Shown: positions 1 to 11,300, numbered from the stretch's first letter. The stretch: 54,440 bases of DNA from CAIVPM01 sp964615145 (GCA_964615145.1 CAZTOP010000016.1:1-54440); one strand, 5' to 3'. Program-made: numbers and translations. The notes: generated by a model not told the origin, from the sequence alone.

Positions 1-14
1 TATTGGAAAAAAAT

Positions 15-51
15 AAAACAAAACCCAATAGCAATAATTGGGTTTTGTTTT
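15..51. terminator. Bidirectional Rho-independent terminator
   Basis: Perfect 15-bp inverted repeat (arms at 15-29 and 37-51, seven-base loop) with A-rich and T-rich outer arms, so it can stop transcription from either side. It lies downstream of the minus-strand DUF3857 operon, whose last stop is at 261. The stretch from 52 to 260 shows no gene or other structure that I can support. Confidence 0.8.
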
Positions 52-260
52 TTATGAAAATTGAAGTACTCATTATTTAATTTTTAACAAATTTAAGCGT
101 AGATGTTGCAGCTTTTGCATCTGTTATTTTAACCAAGTGAATACTTAGAGGATAATGATTTAGATTCACAACCGACACACACACAACACTGTTTAGGCAT
201 AGTATGTTTTTTTATTTTTATAACAAATTAAATTATGTTTTGGAGGTTATCGAAGTAGCA

Positions 261-2549
261 TTATTTCTTTTTTTCGAATAATAATTTTTGAGTAGTAAAA
301 TCGGTGCAGGCATCCATTACTTCTAGTAATTTGTCCCAATTGCTGGCTTGCTCGAATGCATTATTAAAAACTCGTTTAGCACTAATTTTTATTGTAGATC
401 CAACTTGTGTGGCAGTTGAAACAAAGGATGCTGAGGAATTTGTAATGTTTTTATTAAAAGTTTCGATTCCTTTTACTGAATAGCCTTCTGGTATATTGAC
501 TGTAATTGAAAATTCAAAAGCTCTTGCACAGGGCATGTATACATCAACTTTTCTTTCCCTTTCTTTTTTATCTAATCGGCTGTATGTTCCAATTAGTTTG
601 CCTGCTTCAAAAATATAATTGTTACCGGCCTTTTTCATCCAACCTTCCATTGTAAATTTTGAGTTGTAAACAAAATATTTGTCCCAATATCTTAAGGCAT
701 AGTTTTTAATATCATAACTCAAAACTTCTTTAGGTTCCATATCAAACTGCTCTTTTATTTCTTGTTTAAAATCATCTTTCCAATTTGCTTTAGCTTCAGT
801 AAATATTTTAGTAAATTCATCGGCAGTTTTTCTTGTGCTTTTTGATTCGTTTAATCGGGTTACAATATCATTTACGCCAAGGGTTTTTGCGTTTCTTTTT
901 TCAGTTTCTTCTGGAAGACATAATTGTTTTTGAGTAGATGTTCTGTAGTAACCAGCAACTGAACACGTTCTATCTACTGTAGTAATGTTCATATCGCTTG
1001 TATTGAAGTCTAACACTATTTCCTCTTTAGTAATATTGTCATTTACAGTACTGCTTGGAATTTTAATACTTGTTTGTCTGTAGCTATTTGATTTTCCAAA
1101 GAAACCTTTTTTTAAATCAACATCCAAAGCTGTTGCATTTTGACCCTGATAACGTGCAGGTATTTCAAAAGGACTACAAAATCTATTGTCCATTGAAAAA
1201 TAAATGGGTTTATCGCTTTTGGTTCTTAGTAATAAATCGTAATCACCGTAGTCAATAATATCCTTTGAGTTTGGGCTTCCAATGGGAGTAATAACAACTA
1301 ATTCATTATCGATATTTAACTCTTGCATTAACTTATGTAGTGCTAATAATGTGTAAAAATTATAGAGACTATAATCATTGAGTTCGCAGCCTCCAATAGT
1401 AGGTACTGTTGGATAATTATTGCTGATGTCGAAATAATAGCCATAATAATGCTGCCACACATAAAACATTAAAATTGCCAAGGAATCCGGTGAGAGGTTT
1501 TTAAGTTTTGTAGGTGCAGATTTTTCCATATAACTTTTAATTTTATACATAGCACCTGAAATTTCATAGGGCGTTTGACTTGCATAAATTATTTGGTTTA
1601 GGATGGGTTGTATTTCATCTAAATAGTCTTCTTGTGTTATGTTTTTTGTAATGGCACCTGCTATAAAAGGTTTTTTAAAGCCACCTGTAGTTTTGTATGT
1701 TAATACAACATAAGGCATTTGCTTGTATGGCATCTGCCACATTTGTCTTATAATTTTTGGAAGATTTTTTTGATGTAACTCAAACATAAAATCGTCGTTT
1801 TCTGTAATAGTTTGCTTGAACTCGGGTGCTCCATTTGCAGAACGACAAGCTATTCCGGCTTTTTTATCAATAATAAATTTTACTGATAAATCAAGCATTG
1901 GGTGGTCGCCACCCATTACAAAAAAGTATGGCCCCAATTTTTTTTCGTTATTTTCCTGCACTTCTTCTATTCTAATATAATATTCCATTATATCGCCAAT
2001 TTGAAGCCCAGATATTGCAATTTTTCCTTCCTTCTTTTTTTTCTCATCTTTTGTTAAAACTTCCTCATCCATGTTTAATTCTAAAATCTTACCATCTGGT
2101 TTAGTAATTTTAACACCAATAAATGTAAATGCCTTATCGAGCAATTTACTAAATAAACCAAACGACGTTGTTTTGTCTATTTGTTTTCTATACTCCAAAC
2201 TTGCATACTCATCCAATGCAGATTGATCGTTAATTTTTACTTTTTCTCTGATAGTAGTGATATAATTATTTCTTGAATTTTTAAAAGATGGACCGAATAA
2301 TGTAAGTTTTACTCTGTTTTTTTTATCTTGGGAATAGAATACTGAACGAGCAATGATTACGGCACTCTCGTCTTTATATTCATCTGGAATTTTGTTTACA
2401 TCAAATGCTGTATTAACCTCTCCCCAAATTTCTTTTTTTACTTCTACGGAACGCTCTTTATAAATAATATCATTTTTATCTTGTGCTACAACATTGATAA
2501 CATTAATAAGTAGGAAAAATGTTATTAGCGTATAAATATTTCTTTTCAT
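261..2549 (-). CDS. DUF3857 protein with degenerate transglutaminase-like domain
   Basis: 762 aa with an N-terminal signal peptide (hydrophobic residues about 6-22, ending near VVAQ), so probably exported. The order matches Bacteroidota DUF3857 proteins: an N-terminal beta-rich DUF3857 region (about 50-290), a central transglutaminase-like region (about 300-480) and a beta-rich C-terminal region. I do not see the GDC(K) cysteine motif that the neighbouring paralogue carries; the expected stretch reads GGCELNDYSLYNF, so enzymatic activity is doubtful unless that Cys substitutes. It starts 18 bp after the stop of the 2568-4451 gene on the same strand, so the two are probably co-transcribed. Family assignment is from recognition of the architecture; function is unknown. 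Confidence 0.8.
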   Translation of the reverse strand: MKRNIYTLITFFLLINVINVVAQDKNDIIYKERSVEVKKEIWGEVNTAFDVNKIPDEYKDESAVIIARSVFYSQDKKNRVKLTLFGPSFKNSRNNYITTIREKVKINDQSALDEYASLEYRKQIDKTTSFGLFSKLLDKAFTFIGVKITKPDGKILELNMDEEVLTKDEKKKKEGKIAISGLQIGDIMEYYIRIEEVQENNEKKLGPYFFVMGGDHPMLDLSVKFIIDKKAGIACRSANGAPEFKQTITENDDFMFELHQKNLPKIIRQMWQMPYKQMPYVVLTYKTTGGFKKPFIAGAITKNITQEDYLDEIQPILNQIIYASQTPYEISGAMYKIKSYMEKSAPTKLKNLSPDSLAILMFYVWQHYYGYYFDISNNYPTVPTIGGCELNDYSLYNFYTLLALHKLMQELNIDNELVVITPIGSPNSKDIIDYGDYDLLLRTKSDKPIYFSMDNRFCSPFEIPARYQGQNATALDVDLKKGFFGKSNSYRQTSIKIPSSTVNDNITKEEIVLDFNTSDMNITTVDRTCSVAGYYRTSTQKQLCLPEETEKRNAKTLGVNDIVTRLNESKSTRKTADEFTKIFTEAKANWKDDFKQEIKEQFDMEPKEVLSYDIKNYALRYWDKYFVYNSKFTMEGWMKKAGNNYIFEAGKLIGTYSRLDKKERERKVDVYMPCARAFEFSITVNIPEGYSVKGIETFNKNITNSSASFVSTATQVGSTIKISAKRVFNNAFEQASNWDKLLEVMDACTDFTTQKLLFEKKK

Positions 2550-2567
2550 TGTATGTGGGTTAATTTT

Positions 2568-4451
2568 TTAATTGGTTGTAATAACTACTTGTTCGCCATA
2601 AAAGTCTTTTAGCTTTTTAAAATCGATATTCCATTGCAGAAATTTGGATTTTTGTAGTTTAGGGTTATTTATAATAATGCTTTTTTTGTATAGTAATTTA
2701 GTAGGTTGTTGGGTGTAGGTGATATTAATTTCATAATCTGGATTTTTTATTATCAGATTATCTGGTACCGAAGTAATTTTAGCGTTTGTAGGTAAATTAA
2801 TTTCAGTTTCTTGCTGTACATTGAACTTAAAATAATGCCAATAGTCTAGTTTTCTTTCTGCGGTATCGAAAATAAAATTTCCAAAATCTTTTCTGTAATC
2901 AACTTCTAAATACAGTTCTTTCCCAAAAGATGATAAAGCATTTTTGTGTAATAGGGTATACTTAGCTGTAACTGCTTTGTCGTAGTTATTTAGGTCGGAA
3001 GTAACTAAATCGGAAATAATATAATCGTTGTTGTTTTCGGTTAAATATTTCTGAAAAGACTCTTTAACATTTTCTTTTTTAATATTGTTTAATTGAGACA
3101 AAAGGTACCCTTTTTCCTCGCCATACCATTCCTGCACCACAGTTCCCTTTAAGTTAGTGCCATCAATTGTTAATATCCTTTTTTCGTAATCTTTATTTTG
3201 TAAATAAGTAGTTGTGGGTACATTTTCTAAAACATATTTTTCACCATTTTCAAAAAGCACTTGTCTTCCTTGAATGCGTTCGGCATATTCATTAAATCCA
3301 ATGTATTTTTCTGTTGCATCTAAAAAATATGTTTTGCCTTGAAATACCAAAGCACATATCATGTGATTATCTACACTGAGTGATGGGGTAGAGTAATCGT
3401 GCATTATATGGTTTGTACCAATCCAACATAATCTGGCATCGAAACCTAAGGCTACTAAAAGTTCTTTTGTAAGATGTGCCATACCTTTACAATCGCCATA
3501 CTTTTTACGTAAAACCTCATGAGCTTTATCTGGTCTAAAGCCGGCCATTCCATCTTCAAAAGCCAGGTATCTAATATTATTTTGAACCCAATAAAAAACT
3601 GCTTTTATTTTGTCTAAATCAGTATTAGCATCTTTAGTAATTTCTTGTGCCTTTGCTTTTAAAACAACTAAATCGTTATCTAGATTCTTTACAATTTGTT
3701 TGTACCATGCGTACTGGTCTGCAACTGTATTGAAGTAAGTAAATTTTTCGCCAGTAGGTAGGTTTGCAGATTTTGTAAGCACCAATAGATGCGGTAAATA
3801 ATAAGTTGGCCCAGGACAATGTTTTTCTTTTTTTGAAGAAATAATATTAGACGCTGTATAAGAGTATACATCTGCATCATCCTTCTTATTGTAACTAACA
3901 TTTTTAACAATGTTGTTGCTATTAAAATTGAAATCTTTTAGCTCAACATTCATCCAACGTGGTACAGTAATTACAATTTCTTTGTTTTGAACATCATAAG
4001 ATTCATCAAAATACACCTGACAAAAGTATTTTGGATCTATGTAAGTTTTTTCAAATGTAACTTCTGTTGAGCTACCTTTTTTGTATAAATCAACATCGAA
4101 GAAACAAATGTGTTGATCTGAAAAAAAAATATCATCCTGGGATAAATATTCATATTTTGGAGTTATCCATTTTGCTTTGTCGCCATCTACCTTTATTGAA
4201 ACATTATCAATAGTGATATTATCTGTATAGGATTCACCTATAGGAATTTTTGCGGCAGATAATTGTGTTTTATATTTTGTAATTTGTTTTTCCTGAACCT
4301 CAACCCGGTTCAATTTTTTATTATAAACAAAAGCAAACTCATCTTTAACAGATTCAATGATAATGTTTTTTTCTTTATCTGATTTTTGAGAATAAATATG
4401 TACAAATCCGGTTGCATTTAAAAACAAAAAAATTATAGCTTTTAGTTTCAT
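2568..4451 (-). CDS. DUF3857 / transglutaminase-like superfamily protein
   Basis: 627 aa with a signal peptide (hydrophobic residues about 4-21, AIIFLFLNATGFVHIYSQ). The N-terminal half is the beta-rich DUF3857 region. The transglutaminase core lies at about residues 275-400 and keeps a plausible triad: Cys in KKYGDCKGMA, His in VDNHMICAL and Asp in YFLDATEKY. Members of this superfamily are periplasmic or surface cysteine transferases or peptidases; the substrate is not known. It is the first gene of a two-gene minus-strand operon with its degenerate paralogue (18-bp gap). The upstream intergenic region (4452-4595) is shared with the terminator of the PhnA-like gene. Confidence 0.85.
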   Translation of the reverse strand: MKLKAIIFLFLNATGFVHIYSQKSDKEKNIIIESVKDEFAFVYNKKLNRVEVQEKQITKYKTQLSAAKIPIGESYTDNITIDNVSIKVDGDKAKWITPKYEYLSQDDIFFSDQHICFFDVDLYKKGSSTEVTFEKTYIDPKYFCQVYFDESYDVQNKEIVITVPRWMNVELKDFNFNSNNIVKNVSYNKKDDADVYSYTASNIISSKKEKHCPGPTYYLPHLLVLTKSANLPTGEKFTYFNTVADQYAWYKQIVKNLDNDLVVLKAKAQEITKDANTDLDKIKAVFYWVQNNIRYLAFEDGMAGFRPDKAHEVLRKKYGDCKGMAHLTKELLVALGFDARLCWIGTNHIMHDYSTPSLSVDNHMICALVFQGKTYFLDATEKYIGFNEYAERIQGRQVLFENGEKYVLENVPTTTYLQNKDYEKRILTIDGTNLKGTVVQEWYGEEKGYLLSQLNNIKKENVKESFQKYLTENNNDYIISDLVTSDLNNYDKAVTAKYTLLHKNALSSFGKELYLEVDYRKDFGNFIFDTAERKLDYWHYFKFNVQQETEINLPTNAKITSVPDNLIIKNPDYEINITYTQQPTKLLYKKSIIINNPKLQKSKFLQWNIDFKKLKDFYGEQVVITTN

Positions 4452-4535
4452 TTAAAAGTTAGTATTGGTAATAAAGTTCTAAAATTAGTAGAGTGTGATT
4501 ATATTCTATCCTTTTTTCCAATGTTTTATAAAAAA

Positions 4536-4566
4536 AATAAAGCACTGCTTTGCAGAGTGCTTTATT
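4536..4566 (-). terminator. Terminator downstream of the PhnA-like gene
   Basis: Perfect 11-bp inverted repeat, AATAAAGCACT at 4536-4546 and AGTGCTTTATT at 4556-4566. A-rich and T-rich flanks follow on both strands. It lies 30 bp after the stop of the minus-strand PhnA-like gene. Confidence 0.75.
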
Positions 4567-4595
4567 TTAATTGGTATTTAATTTTTAATAATTAA

Positions 4596-5174
4596 CTAAA
4601 CAGATTTTCTAACATATTTGGTAAGTATAACAATTGTATCACCTTCAATTTTTCCTTCAATTTGTTCAGCATTATCAGGCACTAATCTAATCTTTCTTAC
4701 TGTAGTTCCTTTGGGAGCAATAAAATTAGCTCCTTTTACATTTAAATTTTGTGTAAGAATTACGGTATCTCCAGTTTCTAAAACAACGCCATAACTATCT
4801 TTATGTATAATTTTTGCAGCTTCTAATTCATCCTCAGCATTTGCCCATTCTATTAATGTATCTTCTAAAAAAACAGATTCTAAAGTTTCTAAAGCCCAAT
4901 CCTGATTTTTTAATTTAGATAAAATTTTGTAAGAAAGTGTTTGCACAGATGGTACTTCGCTCCAAATACTACCGGTTAAACAACGCCAATGATTTGAATT
5001 GGAATAATCGGATGCAACAATTTGATTATAGCAATTATTGCACAATGCAACTAAATTATTTATTGAATCATCAGACTTTGGAGGAACCGTATATGCTACT
5101 AAATTTTCTGTTTCACTGCTGCATAATTCGCAGGTATTATTACACCTGCTTTTGAGTTGTGGGGTTATTGACAT
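4596..5174 (-). CDS. PhnA-like zinc-ribbon protein (YjdM family)
   Basis: 192 aa. The N-terminus has a zinc-ribbon arrangement (CNNTCELC at about residues 11-18, then CNNC at about 45-48) and the C-terminal ~70 residues match the PhnA domain (GDTVILTQNLNVKGANF followed by KGTTVRKIRL). The family was named after alkylphosphonate utilisation in E. coli, but its members are not phosphonoacetate hydrolases and the role is uncertain. At 192 aa it is longer than the ~110-aa E. coli YjdM because of a ~70-residue linker, which is common in Bacteroidota. It is probably monocistronic, with its own terminator at 4536-4566. Confidence 0.8.
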   Translation of the reverse strand: MSITPQLKSRCNNTCELCSSETENLVAYTVPPKSDDSINNLVALCNNCYNQIVASDYSNSNHWRCLTGSIWSEVPSVQTLSYKILSKLKNQDWALETLESVFLEDTLIEWANAEDELEAAKIIHKDSYGVVLETGDTVILTQNLNVKGANFIAPKGTTVRKIRLVPDNAEQIEGKIEGDTIVILTKYVRKSV

Positions 5175-5231
5175 AAAGCAAAAATACTTGAACCAAAGTA
5201 AATATAAATTTTAATTAGTTTGTGTTATTAT

Positions 5232-6167
5232 TTATTTGCAATTGGTTTCAATTAAATCCATCACTTCTTTGCCATACATTTCAGTAAACCCCATTTTTAT
5301 TGCTGCATGTAAATCTTCGCAGGCCTTAGTTACTTCTTGCATTGCTAAATATATTAATGCTCTATTTTTATAAGCAAATGAATTGGATGGATAGTACAAA
5401 ATTGATTTATTTACATCGGATAGAGCACCTTTCAAATCTCCTAATTTATACTTACTAAAGCCTCGGTTATTTAACGCCAATGGTTGATTTTTTTCGATTT
5501 GTAATGCTTTATCAAAAAACTCAATGGCTTTATTGTGATTATCCATTCCTTGATATTTAAAACCAATATTGCAATATGAACCAACAAATTTTGGGTTTAT
5601 ATCAACTACTTTATACAAATATTTTAAGGTTTCATTTCCTCTTCCTGTTTCATCGCAAACTACAGCAAGATTATTAAGTGTACCAATGTTTAATGTATCA
5701 ATTTTATATGCTTTTAAAAAATCATCATAAGCACCTTCGAAATCTCTTGTAGCAGCTTTTGCTGAACCTCTGTTCACTAGTAAAAAAACCTTTGCCGAGT
5801 CAGATGCTTTTACTTTAAGAGCATTGTCAAAATCCTGTATGGCAGCATCAAACTCTTTGATAGAGCTTAATAGTAAACCTCTTTGACTTAAAGCACTCAC
5901 ATCTTCCGAGTCTTGTTTGATAATTTTCGTGTATATGTTATAGGCACTTTCAAGCTGATTTAATTCGGCTAAGGCATTTGCTTTTAAAAAAAGATAATCA
6001 GTTTTATTAGAATCTACAGCCAAAAGCTTGTTTAACTCTTTTATAGTTTTAGCGTATTCTTTTTTCTCAAAAAATTCTATGGCTTTTTGATAAGTTTTGG
6101 TAGAGTCTTGTGATAAAGATAACAAGGTAGCTAGAGAAAAAATAGTAATTAAAATAGTTTGTTTCAT
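5232..6167 (-). CDS. Secreted or periplasmic TPR-repeat protein
   Basis: 311 aa from the ATG at 6167, chosen because it directly begins a signal peptide (MKQTILITIFSLATLLSLSQ); an upstream in-frame start at 6191 would add eight residues before it. The mature protein consists of about eight tetratricopeptide repeats, with the usual A/G at position 8 and P at position 32 (for example LALNNRGFSKYKLGDLKGAL and SFAYKNRALIYLAMQEV). TPR arrays are protein-interaction scaffolds; no catalytic domain is present and the partner is not indicated. The neighbours do not form an operon with it (57 bp to the PhnA-like gene, divergent from the exonuclease gene). Confidence 0.85.
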   Translation of the reverse strand: MKQTILITIFSLATLLSLSQDSTKTYQKAIEFFEKKEYAKTIKELNKLLAVDSNKTDYLFLKANALAELNQLESAYNIYTKIIKQDSEDVSALSQRGLLLSSIKEFDAAIQDFDNALKVKASDSAKVFLLVNRGSAKAATRDFEGAYDDFLKAYKIDTLNIGTLNNLAVVCDETGRGNETLKYLYKVVDINPKFVGSYCNIGFKYQGMDNHNKAIEFFDKALQIEKNQPLALNNRGFSKYKLGDLKGALSDVNKSILYYPSNSFAYKNRALIYLAMQEVTKACEDLHAAIKMGFTEMYGKEVMDLIETNCK

Positions 6168-6289
6168 TAATGTATAAGTTGTAACAAACATAAAGTTTTA
6201 TTAAACATTTTATTGTTTTTAGTATTAAATAAAAAAATCGGCTTATTTACTTATACACTAACTATTTTAGCTTCCTAATTTTTATTTTA

Positions 6290-7600
6290 ATGTATGCAAT
6301 AGTTGATATTGAAACCACTGGTGGCTTTGCTGCACAAAACTGCATTACAGAAATAGCCATTGTTTTATATAATGGTTTTAAAATCGAGGGACAATATCAA
6401 ACTCTCATAAATCCGGAAAGACCTATTCAAAAATATGTACAATCAATGACAGGTATTACTGATGCTATGGTTGCTACTGCTCCCAAGTTTAAAGACGTGG
6501 CAGAATATATATATAATTTATTAAGCAATAGAGTTTTTGTTGCACATAATGTAAACTTTGATTATGCTTTTGTAAAACAACATTTGAAAGTTGCAGGTTT
6601 TGATATTGACTTGCCTAAGGTTTGCACCATAAAAATGTCTCGAAAAATATTTCCAGGTTTGCCGAAGTATGGCTTGGGTAGTATTTGTAAACATTTTAAT
6701 ATAGACAATAAAGCAAGGCACAGAGCTTTTGGAGATGCTAATGCTACTACGGAATTATTAAAACTTTTGTTGCAGCAAGATAAGGGTGGAGAAATAATTA
6801 AACTTACCAAACGAAGGCAACAAGCTCAATATTTACCACCTAATATTACTACAGACATTTCTGAAAAACTACCATCATTGCCAGGTGTATACTATTTTCA
6901 TAACAAAAAAGGAAAGGTGATTTATGTAGGCAAAGCAATTAATTTAAAAAAACGTGTCACCTCTCATTTTTCAAACAATAAATCTACCAAACAAAAGCAA
7001 GATTTTTTGAAAGATGTATATGATATTACATGGAGAGATTGCAGCAGTGATTTAGCAGCATCAGTATTTGAAAGTATTGAAATTAAAAGGTTGTGGCCTA
7101 TTTATAATAAAAGTCAAAAGCACTATGAAAGACAATATGGTGTATTTATGTTTGAAGATTTACAAGGTTATTTAAGATTGGGTATTGATAATAAAAAAAA
7201 GATTTTGCAGCCTATTGCCAGCTTTCAATTGCTTATAGAAGCAAGACAATCTTTAATAGCATTGTGTAAACAACACATGATTGATCCTTATATGTTTTTT
7301 TTGAGTAAAGAACCTATGAGTTCTTTTGATGATATTCAACAACACAACACAAAAGTAAAGTTTGTTATTGACTCATTAAAGGCTAACCGAAAAACTTGCT
7401 TGATTCACGATGGGGCTAAACATTATTTTTTAATAGAAAATGGCATTTTTTTTGGCATGGGAAAAATAGAAAAATTAGCTCAAAAAATTAAAGTAGAAAA
7501 ACTAAAAAAACAATTAACACAATATCATCACAACCTTACTATACAATCTTATTTAAACACCTACATTATTAATTATCCCGAAAAAGTTATTTGGCTTTAG
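6290..7600 (+). CDS. DEDDh 3'-5' exonuclease fused to GIY-YIG (UvrC-N-like) nuclease domain
   Basis: 436 aa. Residues 1-165 form a DnaQ/PolC-epsilon-type exonuclease: ExoI motif DIETT at 5-9, ExoII region HNVNFDYAF and ExoIII HRAFGDA with the DEDDh histidine. Residues about 195-280 form a GIY-YIG nuclease of the UvrC N-terminal type (PGVYYF, then VIYVGKAINLKKRV). The remaining ~150 residues resemble the C-terminal part seen in similar fusions but have no motif I can name. Fusions of this kind are known in bacteria and are annotated as DNA polymerase III epsilon-like or UvrC-like (Cho-related) proteins; a DNA repair role is inferred. The LysE-type gene follows 25 bp downstream on the same strand. 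Confidence 0.88.
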   Translation: MYAIVDIETTGGFAAQNCITEIAIVLYNGFKIEGQYQTLINPERPIQKYVQSMTGITDAMVATAPKFKDVAEYIYNLLSNRVFVAHNVNFDYAFVKQHLKVAGFDIDLPKVCTIKMSRKIFPGLPKYGLGSICKHFNIDNKARHRAFGDANATTELLKLLLQQDKGGEIIKLTKRRQQAQYLPPNITTDISEKLPSLPGVYYFHNKKGKVIYVGKAINLKKRVTSHFSNNKSTKQKQDFLKDVYDITWRDCSSDLAASVFESIEIKRLWPIYNKSQKHYERQYGVFMFEDLQGYLRLGIDNKKKILQPIASFQLLIEARQSLIALCKQHMIDPYMFFLSKEPMSSFDDIQQHNTKVKFVIDSLKANRKTCLIHDGAKHYFLIENGIFFGMGKIEKLAQKIKVEKLKKQLTQYHHNLTIQSYLNTYIINYPEKVIWL

Positions 7601-7625
7601 TTTCATTAATATAATTTATTTTTAA

Positions 7626-8273
7626 ATGTTACATATTATTTCAGTTTTATGCATAGGTTGGTTGGTAAGCTTTTTGGGGCAATTACCATTGGGGACAATG
7701 AGTCTAACATCTACACAAATTGCAGTAGAAGAAAATTTAAAACAAGCCTGGAAATATGCTTTAGGCGTAACAATTATTGAAGTTGTTTATTTGCGTTTAG
7801 TATTAATTGGTACTAATTGGGTTACAACCCATCAATTATTTTATAAAATATTTGGCTGGGCAGCTGTGTTAATGTTTTTGGCTTTTAGTATTTTAAGTTT
7901 TATTTCTGCAGTCAAATACAAAGAAGGAGAGAAGCCAATTCTTTTAAAAAATAAAATTGACCGATTCTTTTTAGGGGTGAGTATGAGTGCTGTTAATATT
8001 GCACAAATTCCATTTTGGTTTATTTGGAGTACTTACGTTATAGATTTAAATGGGATGGAAAAAACTTTTGTAGACTATAATATTTTTACAATAGGTTGTG
8101 GTATTGGAACTTTAGCTGGTTTAGCATTGTATATGTACGGAGGCAAAGCAATTATTATTAAAGTTCGCAATGGAACTAAATTGCTAAATTTTGTAATGGC
8201 AGTTGTATTTATAATTGCAGCTGTGGTGCAAGCGTTAAGAATGCTAACTGATAATACACTTAAATTAAACTAA
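7626..8273 (+). CDS. LysE-family membrane exporter
   Basis: 215 aa, very hydrophobic, with about six transmembrane helices. The family signature GQLPLGTMSLTSTQIAVEENLKQA sits at residues 17-40, and the helix arrangement fits the LysE/RhtB translocator superfamily of amino-acid and small-molecule exporters. The substrate cannot be told from the sequence. It lies 25 bp downstream of the exonuclease/GIY-YIG gene, so it may be co-transcribed. Confidence 0.8.
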   Translation: MLHIISVLCIGWLVSFLGQLPLGTMSLTSTQIAVEENLKQAWKYALGVTIIEVVYLRLVLIGTNWVTTHQLFYKIFGWAAVLMFLAFSILSFISAVKYKEGEKPILLKNKIDRFFLGVSMSAVNIAQIPFWFIWSTYVIDLNGMEKTFVDYNIFTIGCGIGTLAGLALYMYGGKAIIIKVRNGTKLLNFVMAVVFIIAAVVQALRMLTDNTLKLN

Positions 8274-8321
8274 TAAATAACCTAGTGTTTATGAAGTAAT
8301 TTTACTTATTACTTTTTTTAA

Positions 8322-11300
8322 TTGAACTTTTTTGTAAAAATATATTTGGTGTTATTGTTGTTAGTTTGTGTTCAATCACAAGCTCAAATTTCTAATGCTT
8401 CAAATCTTAAGCATAAAAAAATAAGTACACATTCGACAGTTATTTTAGATGTTAAAAGTATTGTGCCATTTACATTTCAAATAAAAAATGTAGATACTAG
8501 CTATTACATTATTGATCCAATTACTACACAATTGATTTGGAAAAAAGCACTGTTAGCAGATAGTGTTGAGGTAAGTTATAGAACTTTTGAAACAAAATTT
8601 AATCAAACCTTGCAAAGGTTTAATTATGACAGTATAAAAAATAATTTTATTGCCTCAAAACCAATTTCAATTAACAATAATTATACATCACAATACGATG
8701 CTAATAATTCATTTTTAGACTTTGGAAAAATTAATTACAGCGGTAGTTTTGGTAGAAATTTAAGTTTTGGAAATAATCAGGATGCGGTTTTTAACTCGCA
8801 GTTGAATTTGCAGATGAATGGATTTATAGGCGATAGTATTGAAATGATGGCAGCTATAACCGATAATAATATTCCAATACAGCCAGATGGTACAACACAA
8901 CGCCTGAATGAATTTGATAAAATATTGTTACAATTTAAAAAGCAACATTGGCAATTGAATTTGGGTGATATTGACTTAAGACAAAATCAAAATTATTTTT
9001 TAAATTTTTATAAACGGCTGCAAGGAGCATCTTATTTGCAAGAGAGTAAAAATGGTGCTAGACTTCAAAATAAATTTTTAGTTGCAGGGGCAATTGCTAA
9101 AGGCAAGTTTAACAGAAATGTTTTTAATGGACAAGAAGGAAATCAGGGCCCATATAGATTGCAAGGAGCAAATAGTGAAATTTATTTTATTGTTTTAGCA
9201 GGAACTGAAAGAGTTTTTATTGATGGAGAGTTATTATTCAGAGGCGAAGATCAAGATTATGTAATTAACTACAATACTGCAGAGGTAACGTTTACCCCTA
9301 AAAGAATGATTACAAAAGACAGAAGAATTCAAATTGAATTTGAATATGCTGAAAGAAGTTTTTTAAATTCTTTATTTTACGTAAGTAATGAAATGCAGGT
9401 AAATAAAAAATTAAAGATAAGTATTGCAGCTTATACAAATTCCGATGCAAAAAATTCTTCTATTAACCAGCAATTAGATGCTAAACAAAAACAATTTTTG
9501 GCAAATATTGGTAACAATGCACTTCAGGCATTTTATCCATACGAAAGTATTGATAGCTTTTCTACAACAAAAATTTTGTATGCAAAGCGAGTAAGCCCAA
9601 TAAATAATAATGATAGTATTTATGTTTATTCTACAAATAAAGACAGTGCAAGGTATAGTTTAATATTTACTGAAGTAGGTGTAAATAAAGGAAACTATGT
9701 TGCCCTTTTTAATGGTAACAATGGAAAAGTTTATCAATGGATTGCCCCAATTGCAGGTGTGGCACAAGGCAATTATGAGGCTGCACAGTTTTTAATAACT
9801 CCCAAAACACAGCAAATAATAGCAACTAGTATTGCATATAACATATCTAATAAAACTACTATTAATACTGACTTCGCAATTAGCAATTATGACATAAATA
9901 CTTTTTCAAATTACGACAAAAGCAACAATAAAGGGATAGCTGGTAAAGTATTGATACAGCACACTGACAAATTCAAAAAAACATTGCAATTAAATTCTAT
10001 ACTTAGTTATGAATTAGTAAATAAAAATTTTAAACCACTTGAAAGGATACGTAGTGTTGAATTTTCAAGAGATTGGGGCTTACCTATTATTAACACTTCA
10101 GCTACAGAACAATTACCAAAAATTAGTTTTGAATTAACCGATAATAAAAATAATTTATTAAAATATATAGCAGAAGGATACATCAGAAGTGATGCCTTTA
10201 ATGGGTTTAGACATACCTTACAAAATGTTCAAACTATAGATAAATGGCAATTGAAAACTAATATTAGTTTTGTAAAAAACAATACACCAGAGTTAGTAGG
10301 ATATTTTTTTAAACCGAATGTTGAAGTTGCAAAAACTTTTAAACAATTTAAAAGTTATTCAATTGGTATGGGTTATTCATTGGAACAAAATGAACAACGT
10401 TTTAAACAAAACGACACTATTGTTCCTTCAAGTTTTTCTTTTTCCACCGTTACTGCTTTTATCAAAAGCAATCAAAGTAAAAATAATAAATGGAGTTTTA
10501 ACTATTTCACCAGATTTGACTACTTGCCTTATAAAAACTCTTTTCAAAAAATTGATAGAAGTAATAACTATAATTTAACAACAGAATTGTTACAAAATAA
10601 TCATCATCAATTCAAAGTAAATATAACATATAGAACATTGGAGGTAATAAATGCCGCTTTTACTAACTTAAAAGCAGATAACAGTTTGTTGGGGAGAATA
10701 CAATATAATATTAATGAATGGAATGGATTTGTTAACGGTAATGTTTTGTATGAATTAGGTGCTGGTCAAGAACAACGAAGAGACTTTAGCTATTTAGAAG
10801 TCCCTGCAGGGAGAGGTCAATATACCTGGAATGATTATAATGCTGATGGTATAGCACAGTTAAATGAGTTTGAGTTGGCTTTATTTCAAGACCAGGCAAA
10901 ATATATTAGAATTTATACACCTACTAATCAATTTGTGAAAGCAAACTATAATCAGTTTAATTATAACATCAATATCATGCCTCGTTCAATTGCTGCCTCT
11001 ATTAATAATAAAAATTTACGAGAAATACTTTCAAAAATTATTATTCAATCATCTCTACAAACAAGTAAAAAAATTATTAGCGACGGGAATTTTCATATCA
11101 ACCCATTTAAAACAAATTTTAATGATACAGCTTTAATTAACCTCACAAATATTTTTACAAATACAATTTCGATTAATCGGATAAGTGCAGTTTGGGGGAT
11201 AGATGTTACTAACATAAATAATTATAATAAAGCACTATTAACTTATGGACTTGAAAGCAGAAAACTTAATAATTGGATAATAAAAGCAAGAACAAGTTTT

